Below are positions 17,999 through 27,794 of a stretch of 64,000 nt of DNA, one piece after another; within the stretch, counting starts at the first letter, position 1, and each line of letters begins with the position of its first letter. The position numbers were made by a program, and so were the translations under genes. The stretch covers positions 124,001 to 188,000 of the forward strand of contig CAVYVC010000030.1 in the NCBI GenBank assembly GCA_963771845.1, read 5' to 3'. The stretch comes from VAZQ01 sp963771845 (GTDB lineage: Bacteria > Pseudomonadota > Alphaproteobacteria > Rhizobiales > Xanthobacteraceae). The notes under the pieces are model-generated. The model was not told where the DNA came from. It saw only the letters and a list, made by a program, of their open reading frames with translations, and did not search any database.

Positions 17999-18166
17999 TT
18001 ATTTGATCTTTGCCTCGCGAAACTCGACGTGCTTCTTCGCGACCGGATCGTATTTCTTCTTGACCAGCTTGTCTGTCATGGTGCGCGAGTTCTTGCGGGT
18101 AACGTAATAGAATCCAGTATCCGCGCTCGAAACCAGTTTCACTTTGATGGTGGTGGCCTTGGCCAT
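17999..18166 (-). CDS. rpmG: 50S ribosomal protein L33
   Basis: The 55-residue protein has the L33 pattern KATTIKVKLVSSADTGFYYV, TRKNSRTMTDKL and KKYDPVAKKHVEFREAKIK. The zinc-binding cysteines of the C+ form are absent, so this is the C- type. ATG at 18166. It follows the NUDIX gene in the topA-rnr-NUDIX-rpmG direction. Confidence 0.97.
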   Translation of the reverse strand: MAKATTIKVKLVSSADTGFYYVTRKNSRTMTDKLVKKKYDPVAKKHVEFREAKIK

Positions 18167-18230
18167 GGCGAACCTCATGAGGTGAACGCGCGGGCAACGT
18201 AGCCGCCGATGCGCCAAAGTCAAGAATGCA

Positions 18231-18983
18231 TCACAACATCTCGCGCATGAACTGCTTGCGGGGCATCCGGTAGAACGGCACCGGCAGCTTATGCCCGAAC
18301 CCAAGCGCGATGCGCGCATCGAGCTCTTCCAGCATGACACTGGTCACTGCGGGCAGGTGGAGCTGCTGTGCTTGCGCGAGCGGCATCCAGACAAGCTCGA
18401 CCAACTCCGCGTCGGGTCCGGTCATACCCTCGATACGATGCGCAATCGCGCTCGCATCCATGGCGAAAAAGCGCGCGTCAAACCGTCGTGGGCGGCGGGG
18501 CGGAGTAATCGCGCGACCAATGAAATGCAGGAGGCCCAGGTCCGGCAGGATGCCGGCTTGTGCGAAAGCCGTCCAAGGACCACCCGGAACCCCGTTGATC
18601 TTGTTTGTGCGCACGCCGAGCAGAAGTCCCGTCTCCTCGAATGTCTCACGGATGGCTGCGAGAGCAAACGCCCGTGCCTTTGCCGAGCTTGGCCGTGCAA
18701 GACGTTTCATCAGCTGCGTCTCCACGTCATGATGAAGCGCCCGGGCAACGGGCATTTTTTTGTCGATGGGATCAACCCTGCCGCCCGGGAACACGAACAT
18801 CCCCGGCATGAATTTGTGACCCGCGTGGCGTTTCCCCAGCAGCACCTTGGGGACACGTTCCGACCGGTCAACCAGAATGAGCGTGGCTGCGTCCTTTGGC
18901 CGAATGAGGTCCGCCGTCGCCTTGCCTTCCGCCGCCTCGAAGCGGTTCATGCGTTCCAGCGCCTCGAAATGGGTGCCAGTCAT
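18231..18983 (-). CDS. NUDIX hydrolase
   Basis: NUDIX enzymes hydrolyse nucleoside diphosphates linked to another moiety, often acyl-CoA in this subgroup. The 250-residue protein has FPGGRVDP (65-72) and RETFEETG (112-119). The gap between the Gly and the REXXEEXG core is about 40 residues instead of the classical 12, as in NUDT19/RP2-like members. The ATG overlaps the rnr stop as ATGA, so the two are translationally coupled. Confidence 0.88.
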   Translation of the reverse strand: MTGTHFEALERMNRFEAAEGKATADLIRPKDAATLILVDRSERVPKVLLGKRHAGHKFMPGMFVFPGGRVDPIDKKMPVARALHHDVETQLMKRLARPSSAKARAFALAAIRETFEETGLLLGVRTNKINGVPGGPWTAFAQAGILPDLGLLHFIGRAITPPRRPRRFDARFFAMDASAIAHRIEGMTGPDAELVELVWMPLAQAQQLHLPAVTSVMLEELDARIALGFGHKLPVPFYRMPRKQFMREML

Positions 18984-21250
18984 GATCTTCCGGCGCGCTT
19001 GCGCGGCTTGTGCGGGCGCGCCTGCGCGTGACTTGGGCGTTGGCGATGGCTGTGCTCACGACGCGCGGGCCTGCGGGCTTCCGCGAGAAGCTCGAAGCGC
19101 AAAGCGCCCGCAACGGGAGCCGCCTCGACCAGGCGGACCGTAACGCGGTCACCGAGCCGGTAGCTTTCGCCGCTGCGGTCGCCAATGAGCGCGTGGCGGT
19201 CTTCGTGGTAGCGAAAATATTCCGCGCCCACTGTGCGCGCGGGAATGAAGCCGTCGGCACCGGTATCGTCAAGCTTCACGAATAATCCCGCGCGGGTGGC
19301 GCCGGAAATGTGGCCCTCGAAGATCGCGCCGATGCGGTCGGCAAGAAAATGAGCGAGCAGACGGTCGAAAGTTTCGCGCTCGGCCTTCATCGCGCGGCGT
19401 TCGGCCGCCGAGATTTGCGCGCTGATCTCGACCAGCGCAGCCGTATCCTGCTCCGCCGGCAAGGCACCCTCGCCGAGCTTTAGCGCGCCGATGAGCCCGC
19501 GATGCACGATGAGGTCCGCATAGCGGCGAATGGGCGATGTGAAATGCGCGTAGCGGCGCAGGTTGAGACCAAAGTGTCCGTAGTTCTGCGCGGCGTACTC
19601 GGCCTGCGCCTGCGTGCGCAACACGACTTCATTGACCAATTTCTCGGTATCGCGGCCCTTCACGCGTTCGAGGATGCGGTTGAACTGGGCGGCCCGCAAC
19701 GGCCCGCTCCTGGGGAGCGAGATGTCGAGGCTGCGCAGGAACTCCCGCAGCGCGTTCACGCGCTCCGGGTCAGGCTCGTCATGTACGCGATAAATGAGCG
19801 GAACGCGTGCGCGCTCAAGCGTCTCCGCCGCTGCCACATTCGCCAAAATCATGAACTCTTCAATCAGTCGATGCGAATCGAGGCGCTCGGGCGTGACGAC
19901 GTGATCCACGGTGCTGTGCGCGCTGAGAACGATTTTGCGCTCTGGAAGATCGAGATCAAGCGGCGCACGCTCGTCGCGCGCGCGCTTCAAACATCGATAG
20001 GCGGCATAGAGGGGCTCGAGCACGGATGCCAGCAAGGGTCCAGTCGTCGCATCCGGCCAGCCGTCGATGCCGGCCTGGACTTGCGTGTAATTGAGCTTTG
20101 CCGCCGAGCGCATGAGCACGCGATGAAAAGCATGGGAGCGCTTGCGTCCGTCCGGACCGATGATCATGCGCACGGCCAAGGCGGCGCGGTCCTCTCCTGG
20201 CCGCAGCGAGCATAGATCGTTTGAGATCCGCTCAGGCAGCATCGGCACGACCTGATCGGGAAAGTAAACCGAGTTGCCGCGCACGAGAGCCTCGCGATCG
20301 AGCGCCGAGCCGGGGCGCACGTAATGCGCAACATCGGCGATGGCGACGCTGATGATGAATCCGCCGCGATTGTCGGGCGCCGTGTCGTGCGCCGCGTGCA
20401 CGGCGTCGTCGTGGTCCTTGGCGTCGGCCGGATCAATGGTGACGAGGGGCAGATTGCGCCAATCCTCGCGTCCCGCGCGTCGAGCCGGCTTGGCGGTTTC
20501 GGCCTCGGCCAATGCCGGGGCGGGAAAGACGTGCGGAATCCCGTGCGCATGAATCGCAATGAGGCTGACGGCGCGTTCGGTTCCGAGCGAGCCGAGCCGT
20601 TCCTTGATGCGCGCGGTGGGCAGCCCGTAGCCGCGTCTTGGCTGTGTCACCTCGACTGCGACGAGATCGCCGTCCTGTGCCTCTGCGCCAGCTCCCGCGG
20701 GAATCAGAAATTCCTGGCCGAGTTGTTTCTTGTCGACCGGGATGACACGCCCGCCGCCCCCTGGAGTTGCGCGATAAATGCCGAGCAAGCGCTGTCTTGC
20801 GCGATCGATCAGCTTGATAACGCGTGCGCTGTGATGGCCATCGGCGGCGCCTTGGTCGACGCGCAGCAATGCGCGATCGCCCACGCCCGCCAGCTCGCTT
20901 GGCCGGGCGCGGCGCGTGGTCCGCACGTGAATTTTCGGGGCGGGTCCGTGCGCGGCCTCATCCCACTCGGTGGGCACGGCGATCAGGTCCCCGTCGGCAT
21001 CGCGCGCGCAAACGTCCGCGAGCACGACATCGGGCAAGGTTCCGGAGCGATGGAGCTTTTTTCGCCTGCGCTCGACGCGGCCCTCCTCGGCAAGCTCGCG
21101 CAGCATGTGCCGCAGCGTTGCCCGGTCCGCGTTTTTCATGCCGAAGGCGCGGACGATCTCCCGCACACCCGCCTTGCCCCCTTGCTCGGCGATGAACGCG
21201 ACGAGTTCGTCCTTGGATGGAGAAGCTGGCTTGGCGCGGGGATGCTTCAT
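18980..21250 (-). CDS. rnr: Ribonuclease R
   Basis: RNase R is a processive 3'-5' exoribonuclease that degrades structured RNA. The 756-residue product has an N-terminal winged-helix region (about 10-65), OB-type cold-shock domains, the RNB catalytic domain with DPADAKDHDD (273-282), the YAHFTSPIRRYADLIVHRGL signature, and a C-terminal S1 domain followed by a basic Arg/His/Lys tail. It lies 33 bases after topA on the same strand and overlaps the NUDIX start. Confidence 0.96.
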   Translation of the reverse strand: MKHPRAKPASPSKDELVAFIAEQGGKAGVREIVRAFGMKNADRATLRHMLRELAEEGRVERRRKKLHRSGTLPDVVLADVCARDADGDLIAVPTEWDEAAHGPAPKIHVRTTRRARPSELAGVGDRALLRVDQGAADGHHSARVIKLIDRARQRLLGIYRATPGGGGRVIPVDKKQLGQEFLIPAGAGAEAQDGDLVAVEVTQPRRGYGLPTARIKERLGSLGTERAVSLIAIHAHGIPHVFPAPALAEAETAKPARRAGREDWRNLPLVTIDPADAKDHDDAVHAAHDTAPDNRGGFIISVAIADVAHYVRPGSALDREALVRGNSVYFPDQVVPMLPERISNDLCSLRPGEDRAALAVRMIIGPDGRKRSHAFHRVLMRSAAKLNYTQVQAGIDGWPDATTGPLLASVLEPLYAAYRCLKRARDERAPLDLDLPERKIVLSAHSTVDHVVTPERLDSHRLIEEFMILANVAAAETLERARVPLIYRVHDEPDPERVNALREFLRSLDISLPRSGPLRAAQFNRILERVKGRDTEKLVNEVVLRTQAQAEYAAQNYGHFGLNLRRYAHFTSPIRRYADLIVHRGLIGALKLGEGALPAEQDTAALVEISAQISAAERRAMKAERETFDRLLAHFLADRIGAIFEGHISGATRAGLFVKLDDTGADGFIPARTVGAEYFRYHEDRHALIGDRSGESYRLGDRVTVRLVEAAPVAGALRFELLAEARRPARREHSHRQRPSHAQARPHKPRKRAGRS

Positions 21251-21283
21251 TTTGGAGCCCGTGGCTCCCGCATGGCAGGCAAG

Positions 21284-23962
21284 TCAGACGATTTTACCCA
21301 CTCCACCGCTGGCCTTGGACTTGCGTGCGGGTTTCTTTTTGCTCGCTGTTGCCGGCTTGGCCTGCGCGGCAGGAGGTTGCCGCGGCTTGGCCTTGCGGGC
21401 GGTCCTGCGCGGCTGCGGGCTTAATCTAGCGGCTGATTTGGCCGGGCCGCCGCGTGCCGCCTTTGCCTCCAGGAGCCCGACCGCCTGTTCGAGCGTCACA
21501 GTCTCGGGCGTCATGTCCGAGGTAAGCGTCGCGTTGATCCCATTGTGGCTCACATAGGGTCCATAACGGCCCGTCCGCGCCACCACCGTACCGCCTTTGT
21601 CGGGATATTCGCCCAGGGAGCGCCCGGGGTCTGCGCCGAAGCGACGCTGGCGTGGACCTTTGGCGCGCTTCTCCTCGATGAGCGTGACCGCGCGGTTTAA
21701 ACCGATGGTCAGGACATCGTCGCCCGCGGTGAGGGTGGCAAAAGTCTTGCCATGCTGGATATAGGGTCCGAAACGGCCAATGCCTGCAACGATTGGCTCC
21801 CCGTCGTCGGGGTGTTTTCCGACTTCGCGGGGCAGCGAGAGCAAGGCCAGCGCGCGATCAAGATCGACGTCCTCGGGTGACGTGCCCTTCGGCACACTCG
21901 CGCGTTTGGGTTTTTCTCCATCGGCCGCTTCACCGAGCTGGATATACGGCCCGAAACGGCCGGTACGCACCGTCACTTCGAGGCCGGTTGCGCGATCTTC
22001 GCCGAGCCTCTTCATTCCGCTATCGCCATTCGCACCATTGCCCGGTGCGAGCGCACGCGTATAGCGGCACTCCGGATAATTCGAGCAACCGATAAAGCCG
22101 CCGAACTTGCCGAGCTTGAGCGATAGCCGCCCCGTTTCGCAACTGGGGCATTTGCGTGGATCACTGCCGTCCTCGCGCGGCGGGAAGAGGTGCGGCGCCA
22201 GCATCTCATCGAGCGCGTCGATGACCTGCGCAACGCGCAGATCCTTGATGTCGCCCACGGCCGCCGTGAATTCGCGCCAGAAATCGCGCAAGAGGTCGCG
22301 CCAGGCAATCTCGTTATTGGAGATACGATCGAGCTGCTCCTCGAGGTCGGCGGTGAAATCGTATTCCACGTAACGAGCGAAAAAGCTTTCGAGAAAGGCC
22401 GTCAGAACGCGTCCCTTGTCGTCTGGGACGAGCCGCTTCTTTTCGATGCGCACGTAGCCGCGGTCCTTGAGGACCTGCAAAATTGACGCGTAGGTCGAGG
22501 GCCGGCCGATCCCAAGCTCCTCCATTCGCTTGACGAGAGAAGCCTCCGAATAGCGCGGCGGCGGCTCCGTGAAATGCTGGTTGGCGTCGATCTTTCGCTT
22601 GCTGAGCCTCTCACCAGCGCTCATCTCAGGAAGCCGGCGAGACTCCTCGTCTTCCGGCTCGTCGTCGCGTCCTTCCTGATAGAGTGTGAGAAATCCGTCG
22701 AACTTCACGACAGTGCCGGTTGCGCGTAGCTCGATGACGCGGCTGCCGGCGTGTGCCGAGATATCGGCCGTGGTGCGCTCGAGCTCCGCCGACTCCATCT
22801 GGCTTGCCATGGTGCGCAGCCAGATCAGTTCATAGAGCCTCGCCTGATCGTGATCGAGCAACCGCCTCACCGCAGCAGGCCTGCGGCCCACATCGGTGGG
22901 CCGTATGGCCTCGTGCGCCTCCTGGGCGTTCTTTGCCTTGGTCTGATATTTGCGCGGGGAGGGCGGCACATAACGCGCGCCGTAATCGGCACCGATCACG
23001 CGCCGCGCCGCGGTGATCGCCTCCTCGGCAATGTCGACACCGTCGGTGCGCATATAGGTGATGAGGCCGACGGTGTCGCCCTCGATGTCGACGCCCTCGT
23101 AGAGCCGCTGCGCGAGACGCATGGTATGGGCCGGCGCGAAGCCGAACTTGCGGCTTGCCTCTTGCTGGAGGGTCGAGGTGGTAAATGGCGGCGGCGGATT
23201 GCGCTTGGCCGGTCTTGCTTCAACCGCGGCGACCGCAAATGCGGCGCTTTCGAGGGCCCGCTTGAAAGCCTCCGCCTCGGGCCCCGAACCGATATCCAGC
23301 CTTTAAATCTTTTGCCCATCGGCACCGACGAGGCGCGCTTCGAAGGTCTCGCCGCGCGGAGTCGCGAGGGTTGCAACCAGAGACCAGTATTCGCGCGCAA
23401 CGAACTTTTCGATTTCAAGCTCGCGGTCGCAGACGAGCCGCAGCGCCACCGATTGCACCCGGCCGGCCGAGCGCGCGCCCGGGAGCTTGCGCCACAGCAC
23501 CGGCGAGAGCGTGAAACCGACGAGGTAGTCGAGCGCACGCCTCGCGAGATAGGCATCCACCAGTGCCGCATCGATGTCGCGGGGGTGCTTCATGGCATCG
23601 AGCACCGCCTGCTTGGTGATGGCATTGAAGACCACCCGCTCGACCGGCTGCTTCTTCAGCGCATTCTTTTCCTTCAGCACTTCAAGGACGTGCCAGGAGA
23701 TGGCTTCGCCCTCGCGGTCGGGGTCGGTCGCGAGAATGAGCTTGCTCGCCCCCTTCAGCGCACGGGCAATATCGTCGAGGCGCTTGCGGGACTTGTCGTC
23801 CACCTCCCAGATCATGCGGAAGTCGTGGTCGGGGTCGACCGAGCCATTCTTGGCTGGAAGGTCGCGCACATGGCCGAAAGACGCCAATACCTCATAGCCG
23901 GCGCCAAGATATTTATGCAGGGTCCTGGCCTTGGCCGGTGATTCAACAACGATGATGTTCAT
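21284..23962 (-). CDS. topA: DNA topoisomerase I, interrupted by an in-frame TAA
   Basis: Type IA topoisomerase relaxes negative supercoils and is normally essential. From ATG 23962 the frame encodes the TOPRIM domain (IIVVESPAKARTL, TDPDREGEAISWH). At 23305-23303 a TAA stop follows GADGQKI. The same frame continues without any shift: RLDIGSGPEAEAF, PPFTTSTLQQEASRKFGFAP, and then the catalytic Tyr in GLITYMRTDGVD. Further on are one Cys4 zinc ribbon (CPSCETG ... CSNYPEC), several FGPYI-type C-terminal repeats and a Lys-rich tail. Without the stop the protein would be 892 residues, normal for the family. The expected residue is Gln or Lys, one base from TAA. A sequencing error is most likely; split protein or stop readthrough are alternatives. 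Confidence 0.9.
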
Positions 23963-24409
23963 GCAATTCCAAAGAGTTAGGGCAAAAAGCGAGGCCCCAA
24001 GGGTACGCGGCAAGGCTACAACGGGCCGCGGTTGTCGCGGCCACAGATGGGAATGTCAACCCTTGGAGTCAAACCGGAGGCTTTGATCGGGGTGGCCTAG
24101 CGTTAAATGGTCCCATTGATTTTATTGGATTTTCCGCCTTTCATTCCGAAAAAATACATCTTTAACGTGTGCTTATGCGATTGTACTCAATCTGAAATTG
24201 AGCAAGATGGCGGGATCATCCGGAACGGATGGACTGCAAGTTGCGGACATACCCTGTCACATTTGCTTCGTCAGCCTTGTGCCGGGCATTAGCCGATTAC
24301 TCGATTACCCCATCAGCGAGCGGGAGCAGCGACGTAGCCCCCCTTTTCGTTGCTCATTTCCCCTCTTCCTCTTCGTCGGTCTCGAGCAATGAGCCTGCCC
24401 AATAAACTT
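23963..24409. other. Non-coding, AT-richer spacer between topA and the tfdA-like gene
   Basis: About 450 bases with no convincing gene. Around 24105-24190 the base composition is clearly AT-richer than its surroundings, with runs such as TTGATTTTATTGGATTTT. It holds the topA promoter and marks the left edge of the inserted catabolic region. No recombinase site or repeat was recognised. Confidence 0.4.
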
Positions 24410-25294
24410 CTATGCGACCGCCATCTGCAGGGTCGTCGGTCCGTCGCCTTCGAGCGTGGTGCGGCGCATGTCGCGCACCTCGCTCGTCTCCTTATAGCGT
24501 CGGGCTCGATGCATAGTCTGGCGGTTGTCCCACATCACAAGATCATGTTGCCGCCAGGTGTGGGCGTAAACGAATTGTCGCTGGGTCGCGTGCTCGACAA
24601 GATCGCGCACGAAGGCCATTGCTTCCGGCACCGGCCAGCCGACGATGCCGCCGACGTGGGACGACAGGAATAGCGACTTGCGGCCGGTCGTCGGATTGGT
24701 CCTCACCAGCCGGTGGCGCACCGGAGCAAATTTAACGCGTTCCTCCGCGGTGAACTCCGTGAAACCGAGCTGGCCGCGGGAAAACAGCAGCGAGTGCTCG
24801 GTGATCAGATCTTCGATCTCGGCCTTGATCTCGGGGTCGAGCGCATCGTAGGCAGCTCGCATATCAGCAAACTCGGTATTGCCGCCAGTGGATGGAATGA
24901 TGCGAGCGGACAACAGCGAGTATTTTGCGGATACCGCCTTGAACGAAGAATCCGAATGCCACAGCCGATTGCCGAGATTGAATGCGCGCCGGCGATCATC
25001 ACGCGCCAGTATATTGCTGTGCTGATCGAGATTTGAAATGTCGCTCATCTCGACGCTGAGCCGGCGCTGGTCGAGCCTCGTAATGTTGTTGGCCGTGTTA
25101 AGCTCGATTTTGCCGAGGCTTCTGGTGAATGCGATCTGCTGTTCGTCGGTCAGGGGCTGTTCGTGGAACACCAGCACCGCATGCCGGTCCATGCCGGCAT
25201 GTATCGTCGCTACCTGAGCCGAATTGAGCGGCGCGCACAGATCGATGCCTTCAACCACTGCGGCGAATTCGTTTCTGATCGGGTTGAACCGCAT
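24410..25294 (-). CDS. TauD/TfdA family alpha-ketoglutarate-dependent dioxygenase (TfdA-alpha-like)
   Basis: Non-haem Fe(II) dioxygenase that couples decarboxylation of 2-oxoglutarate to substrate hydroxylation. The 294-residue protein has the ligands His113-x-Asp115 in LWHSDSSF and His262 in WDNRQTMHRARR, plus Arg near 274-278 for 2-oxoglutarate. The flanking text (SDSSFKAVSAKYSLLSA, TGGNTEFADMRAAYDAL, EHATQRQFVYAHTW) resembles TfdA, the 2,4-D dioxygenase, and especially the TfdA-alpha versions known from Bradyrhizobium, more than TauD. ATG 25294 has GGAGGTG 5 bases upstream. The real substrate is unknown; it may be a natural aryloxy- or alkanoate compound. Confidence 0.82.
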   Translation of the reverse strand: MRFNPIRNEFAAVVEGIDLCAPLNSAQVATIHAGMDRHAVLVFHEQPLTDEQQIAFTRSLGKIELNTANNITRLDQRRLSVEMSDISNLDQHSNILARDDRRRAFNLGNRLWHSDSSFKAVSAKYSLLSARIIPSTGGNTEFADMRAAYDALDPEIKAEIEDLITEHSLLFSRGQLGFTEFTAEERVKFAPVRHRLVRTNPTTGRKSLFLSSHVGGIVGWPVPEAMAFVRDLVEHATQRQFVYAHTWRQHDLVMWDNRQTMHRARRYKETSEVRDMRRTTLEGDGPTTLQMAVA

Positions 25295-25688
25295 GGGCAC
25301 CTCCGTGTTTTTGCCAATATAACGCGTTCGGGGCGCGGCCGTCACGCGGACTTGTGAATGTCGGCGTCGGCGCCTCATGGCGATTCAACAAGGTCAATTC
25401 GTCGACGGCCGAGAAGGATGATGAACTCGCGCCATTTCAACCGATCAAGGTTGCATTTAGTCGCCCAGCCATCCAGGGCCGGTTTGCAGGAAAATCATCG
25501 CCGCTGAAGCAGCTTGATCGCGCCCTCCGCCGGTCTAAAACCGGCCTACCGAGTCGTCCTTACCGAAGATATAGCATTTATTGTCCGCAGCACCTCAGGA
25601 ATTGATTCGTGCGCTCAGTTTCTTCCGGGTAATGCCATGAGCGGTCGTGAGCAGGTGCAGCAAAAGTATCTTCGTGCGACGAACCCGA
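25295..25688. other. Spacer between the tfdA-like and TAXI genes, no gene seen
   Basis: About 390 bases. Short open frames here lack recognisable similarity or ribosome sites. A small hairpin GCCGGT-CTAAA-ACCGGC lies near 25530-25547 and could act as a weak terminator. Nothing else is supported. Confidence 0.35.
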
Positions 25689-26678
25689 TCAATTCATGGG
25701 GGCGAGTTCATCAGGAATTTTGATGCCAATCTCACGATAGTAGCGGACCGCACCGGGGTGGAATGGCAGGAAGGTGTTCTTATCCGCGTTCTGCGGAAGG
25801 GTCTCGCTTGCAGCTGGATTAGCTTTCACAAGGCGCGGCTGGTTCTCGAACGCTGCTTTGACCAGTTGATACACCAAATCGTCCGGGAGATCGGCTCGCC
25901 CGATCACAAAATTATACACTCCAACGGTAACATAATCGTCGTCCAGAGAGCGGTACGTTCCGGCCACGATCTTTGAAGTGCTGAGCTCCGGCATCGCCTT
26001 ACGGACGGCTTCAATTTGTTCGGGAGAAAGACTGACGAATGTGATCGGCTCCTTCGCCTCCACTTTCTGGACCGCCGGAGTAGGTGCTCCAGCCATCGAG
26101 AGGTAAGCGTCGTAACGACCGGCGAGAAGCTCGGCGGCCATAAGGTCGTGTGATCCATTGTTGAAATCGGCTGATATCCCCAGAACCTTCACAATCGCCG
26201 GAATGTAGGTGCCCGACCCGCCCGCGCGCGGTCCGATGCCGAGGCGCTTCTTGTCGAGCTGCGCGAAGGTCGTAATGCCGGATCGCCGCAAGACCACGGG
26301 TTGAAAAGGTGTATTGTACATTGGAAGCAATGCGCGCATCTGCCGGAACTTTTGTCCTTTGGTCCAATCGCCGGCGCCGTTCCAGCCCTCCAGGCCGACC
26401 CCCATCGAGATCAATCCGAGCTGCGCCCCGCCGCTGTCGATGAGCTTCACGTTGTGGATCGAGCCTTGGGTCGGCAGCGGATTGACGGTAATGCCGAGCT
26501 TCTCGGTCAGGATTGGCGCGAGCGCTTCGCCATAAACGTAAAACACCCCGCCCGGCGATGCCGTCCCTAACGTGAGGGATTTTGGCCAACTGGGGTCGGC
26601 GGCCGGGACGCTGGTTGATGTTCCAATGGCGAGCAGGCAAGCCGCGAACACGAAACCAACGAACCTCTCTCCCTCCAT
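25689..26678 (-). CDS. TAXI family TRAP transporter solute-binding protein (orphan)
   Basis: TAXI proteins are periplasmic binding subunits that normally work with a large fused DctQM-type membrane protein. The 329-residue product has a signal peptide (cleavage near PAADP, residue about 27), then the family pattern LTLGTASPGGVFYVYGEALA, GAQLGLISMGVGLEGW, IGPRAGGSGTYIP and a C-terminal FLPFHPGAVRYYREIGI. No membrane subunit occurs in this window, so its partner must be elsewhere or lost. The start ATG is not preceded by a good ribosome site; GGAGGGAGAGAGG lies just inside the frame, so the start is uncertain. Confidence 0.85.
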   Translation of the reverse strand: MEGERFVGFVFAACLLAIGTSTSVPAADPSWPKSLTLGTASPGGVFYVYGEALAPILTEKLGITVNPLPTQGSIHNVKLIDSGGAQLGLISMGVGLEGWNGAGDWTKGQKFRQMRALLPMYNTPFQPVVLRRSGITTFAQLDKKRLGIGPRAGGSGTYIPAIVKVLGISADFNNGSHDLMAAELLAGRYDAYLSMAGAPTPAVQKVEAKEPITFVSLSPEQIEAVRKAMPELSTSKIVAGTYRSLDDDYVTVGVYNFVIGRADLPDDLVYQLVKAAFENQPRLVKANPAASETLPQNADKNTFLPFHPGAVRYYREIGIKIPDELAPMN

Positions 26679-26986
26679 TTAGGGCGCGCACTGCTAGCGC
26701 GAAACCACAACTCCGCAATGAATCGCGTCGGCGCGTTGCCTTCCCCAAAGGCTTCGGACTAGGCCCAACGTCGGCTTGCGCTTGCGCTGATTACAGCAAG
26801 AAAATGCGACCGGCGATATAGGGCTCGCTGGTCCATTTCGCGCAGCAGCAATTCAGAGCCGCGCATGTCTCTTGAGGGTCATGAACAGCCCAAAACGATG
26901 CGTCCAAGTTGGGTCCGCCGTTCATTCAGGAGCAGTCGTAAGCGAGACGAAACCGGGGGCCGCAGCGAGCCCGGAAGCCCCCAGCA
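26679..26986. other. Spacer upstream of the TAXI gene, no gene seen
   Basis: About 310 bases between the TAXI gene start and the palindromic repeat. It presumably contains the TAXI promoter. No convincing reading frame or motif was seen. Confidence 0.35.
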
Positions 26987-27072
26987 GCAGGTTGGGTCGA
27001 GCGCAGCGAGACCCCAACACACGCTGGAGCGAGCGCGTTGGGTCTCGCGATAGAGCGCTCGACCCAACCTGC
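26987..27072. repeat. Nested palindromic repeat (REP-like), 18-base outer arms
   Basis: GCAGGTTGGGTCGAGCGC (26987-27004) is the exact reverse complement of 27055-27072. Inside lies a second near-palindrome, GCGAGACCCCAAC against GTTGGGTCTCGC. The motif GTTGGGT...ACCCAAC recurs at 56094-56122, so this is a dispersed family. It lies 37 bases past the stop of the cysteine hydrolase gene. Confidence 0.75.
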
Positions 27073-27109
27073 CCCGTGCTGCGTCGGCCCGGGACTGCCG
27101 CTCGCTTGA

Positions 27110-27787
27110 TCATTGCAGCCGAGCCAGCACCTCGGCGGCCGTCATGACATCACCAAACTGCTGGATGACGTTTTCCAAGGCGCTGCGATGCTCTTCGTCG
27201 GAGAGAGCAGCGCAACAGTCCTCGACCAGCACAACCTTGAAATCGAGCATCATGGCATCGCGTGCGGTTGATTCGCAGCACACGTTGGTCTTGGTTCCAG
27301 CGATCAAAATGGTATCGATGCCGAGGCCGCGCAGCACGCGCTCGAGCGGCGATGCGCCGGGGATCAAGGCACTGTAACAATTCTTCAGCACCGTTCGATC
27401 CGCCGGGCTGGTCAGGAGCCCGTCCCAGACGCTTTGCCTGGCAGGGACAAGACTTTCGATGGTTCTTTCCCGGACCTCATTGGCGACGATGGTGTTGAAG
27501 AAGAGCTCCCAATCGCTCTTGCCGCCGATGCGCTCGTTTGCGTGCAGCACCCAGATCACGGGCACACGCAGAGTGCGCAGGCCGGCGGTGAGAATGTTGA
27601 TCGGCGCAACGATGCCTCGTGCTGCCGGCACTTCAGCCGGAGCACCCGGCGCGCAGAACGTATTCTGCATGTCGATCGCAACGAGCGCCGTGCGGGCGGG
27701 GTCGAGCCGATCAAAGAGATGGTAGCGGCCACGCCGCTGCAAGACGCGATCGGCGATTTCCTTGCGGATCGTGACCGGATGCACCAT
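27110..27787 (-). CDS. Isochorismatase family cysteine hydrolase
   Basis: Members hydrolyse isochorismate, nicotinamide, N-carbamoyl compounds, biuret or similar amides. The 225-residue protein has the catalytic triad Asp39 (VAIDMQN), Lys135 (VLKNCYSAL) and Cys170 (TNVCCESTARDA). It starts 7 bases after the carboxylesterase stop and ends the operon ABC ATPase - binding protein - two permeases - esterase - hydrolase. This suggests that an imported ester or amide is hydrolysed by these two enzymes; the compound is unknown. Confidence 0.9.
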   Translation of the reverse strand: MVHPVTIRKEIADRVLQRRGRYHLFDRLDPARTALVAIDMQNTFCAPGAPAEVPAARGIVAPINILTAGLRTLRVPVIWVLHANERIGGKSDWELFFNTIVANEVRERTIESLVPARQSVWDGLLTSPADRTVLKNCYSALIPGASPLERVLRGLGIDTILIAGTKTNVCCESTARDAMMLDFKVVLVEDCCAALSDEEHRSALENVIQQFGDVMTAAEVLARLQ

Positions 27788-27794
27788 CGCAATA

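Noticed and set aside
24107..24392. Two short plus-strand frames upstream of topA
   Set aside because: No ribosome site or recognisable motif.
25689..26678. Complete TRAP/TAXI transporter
   Set aside because: No membrane subunit is present on either side.
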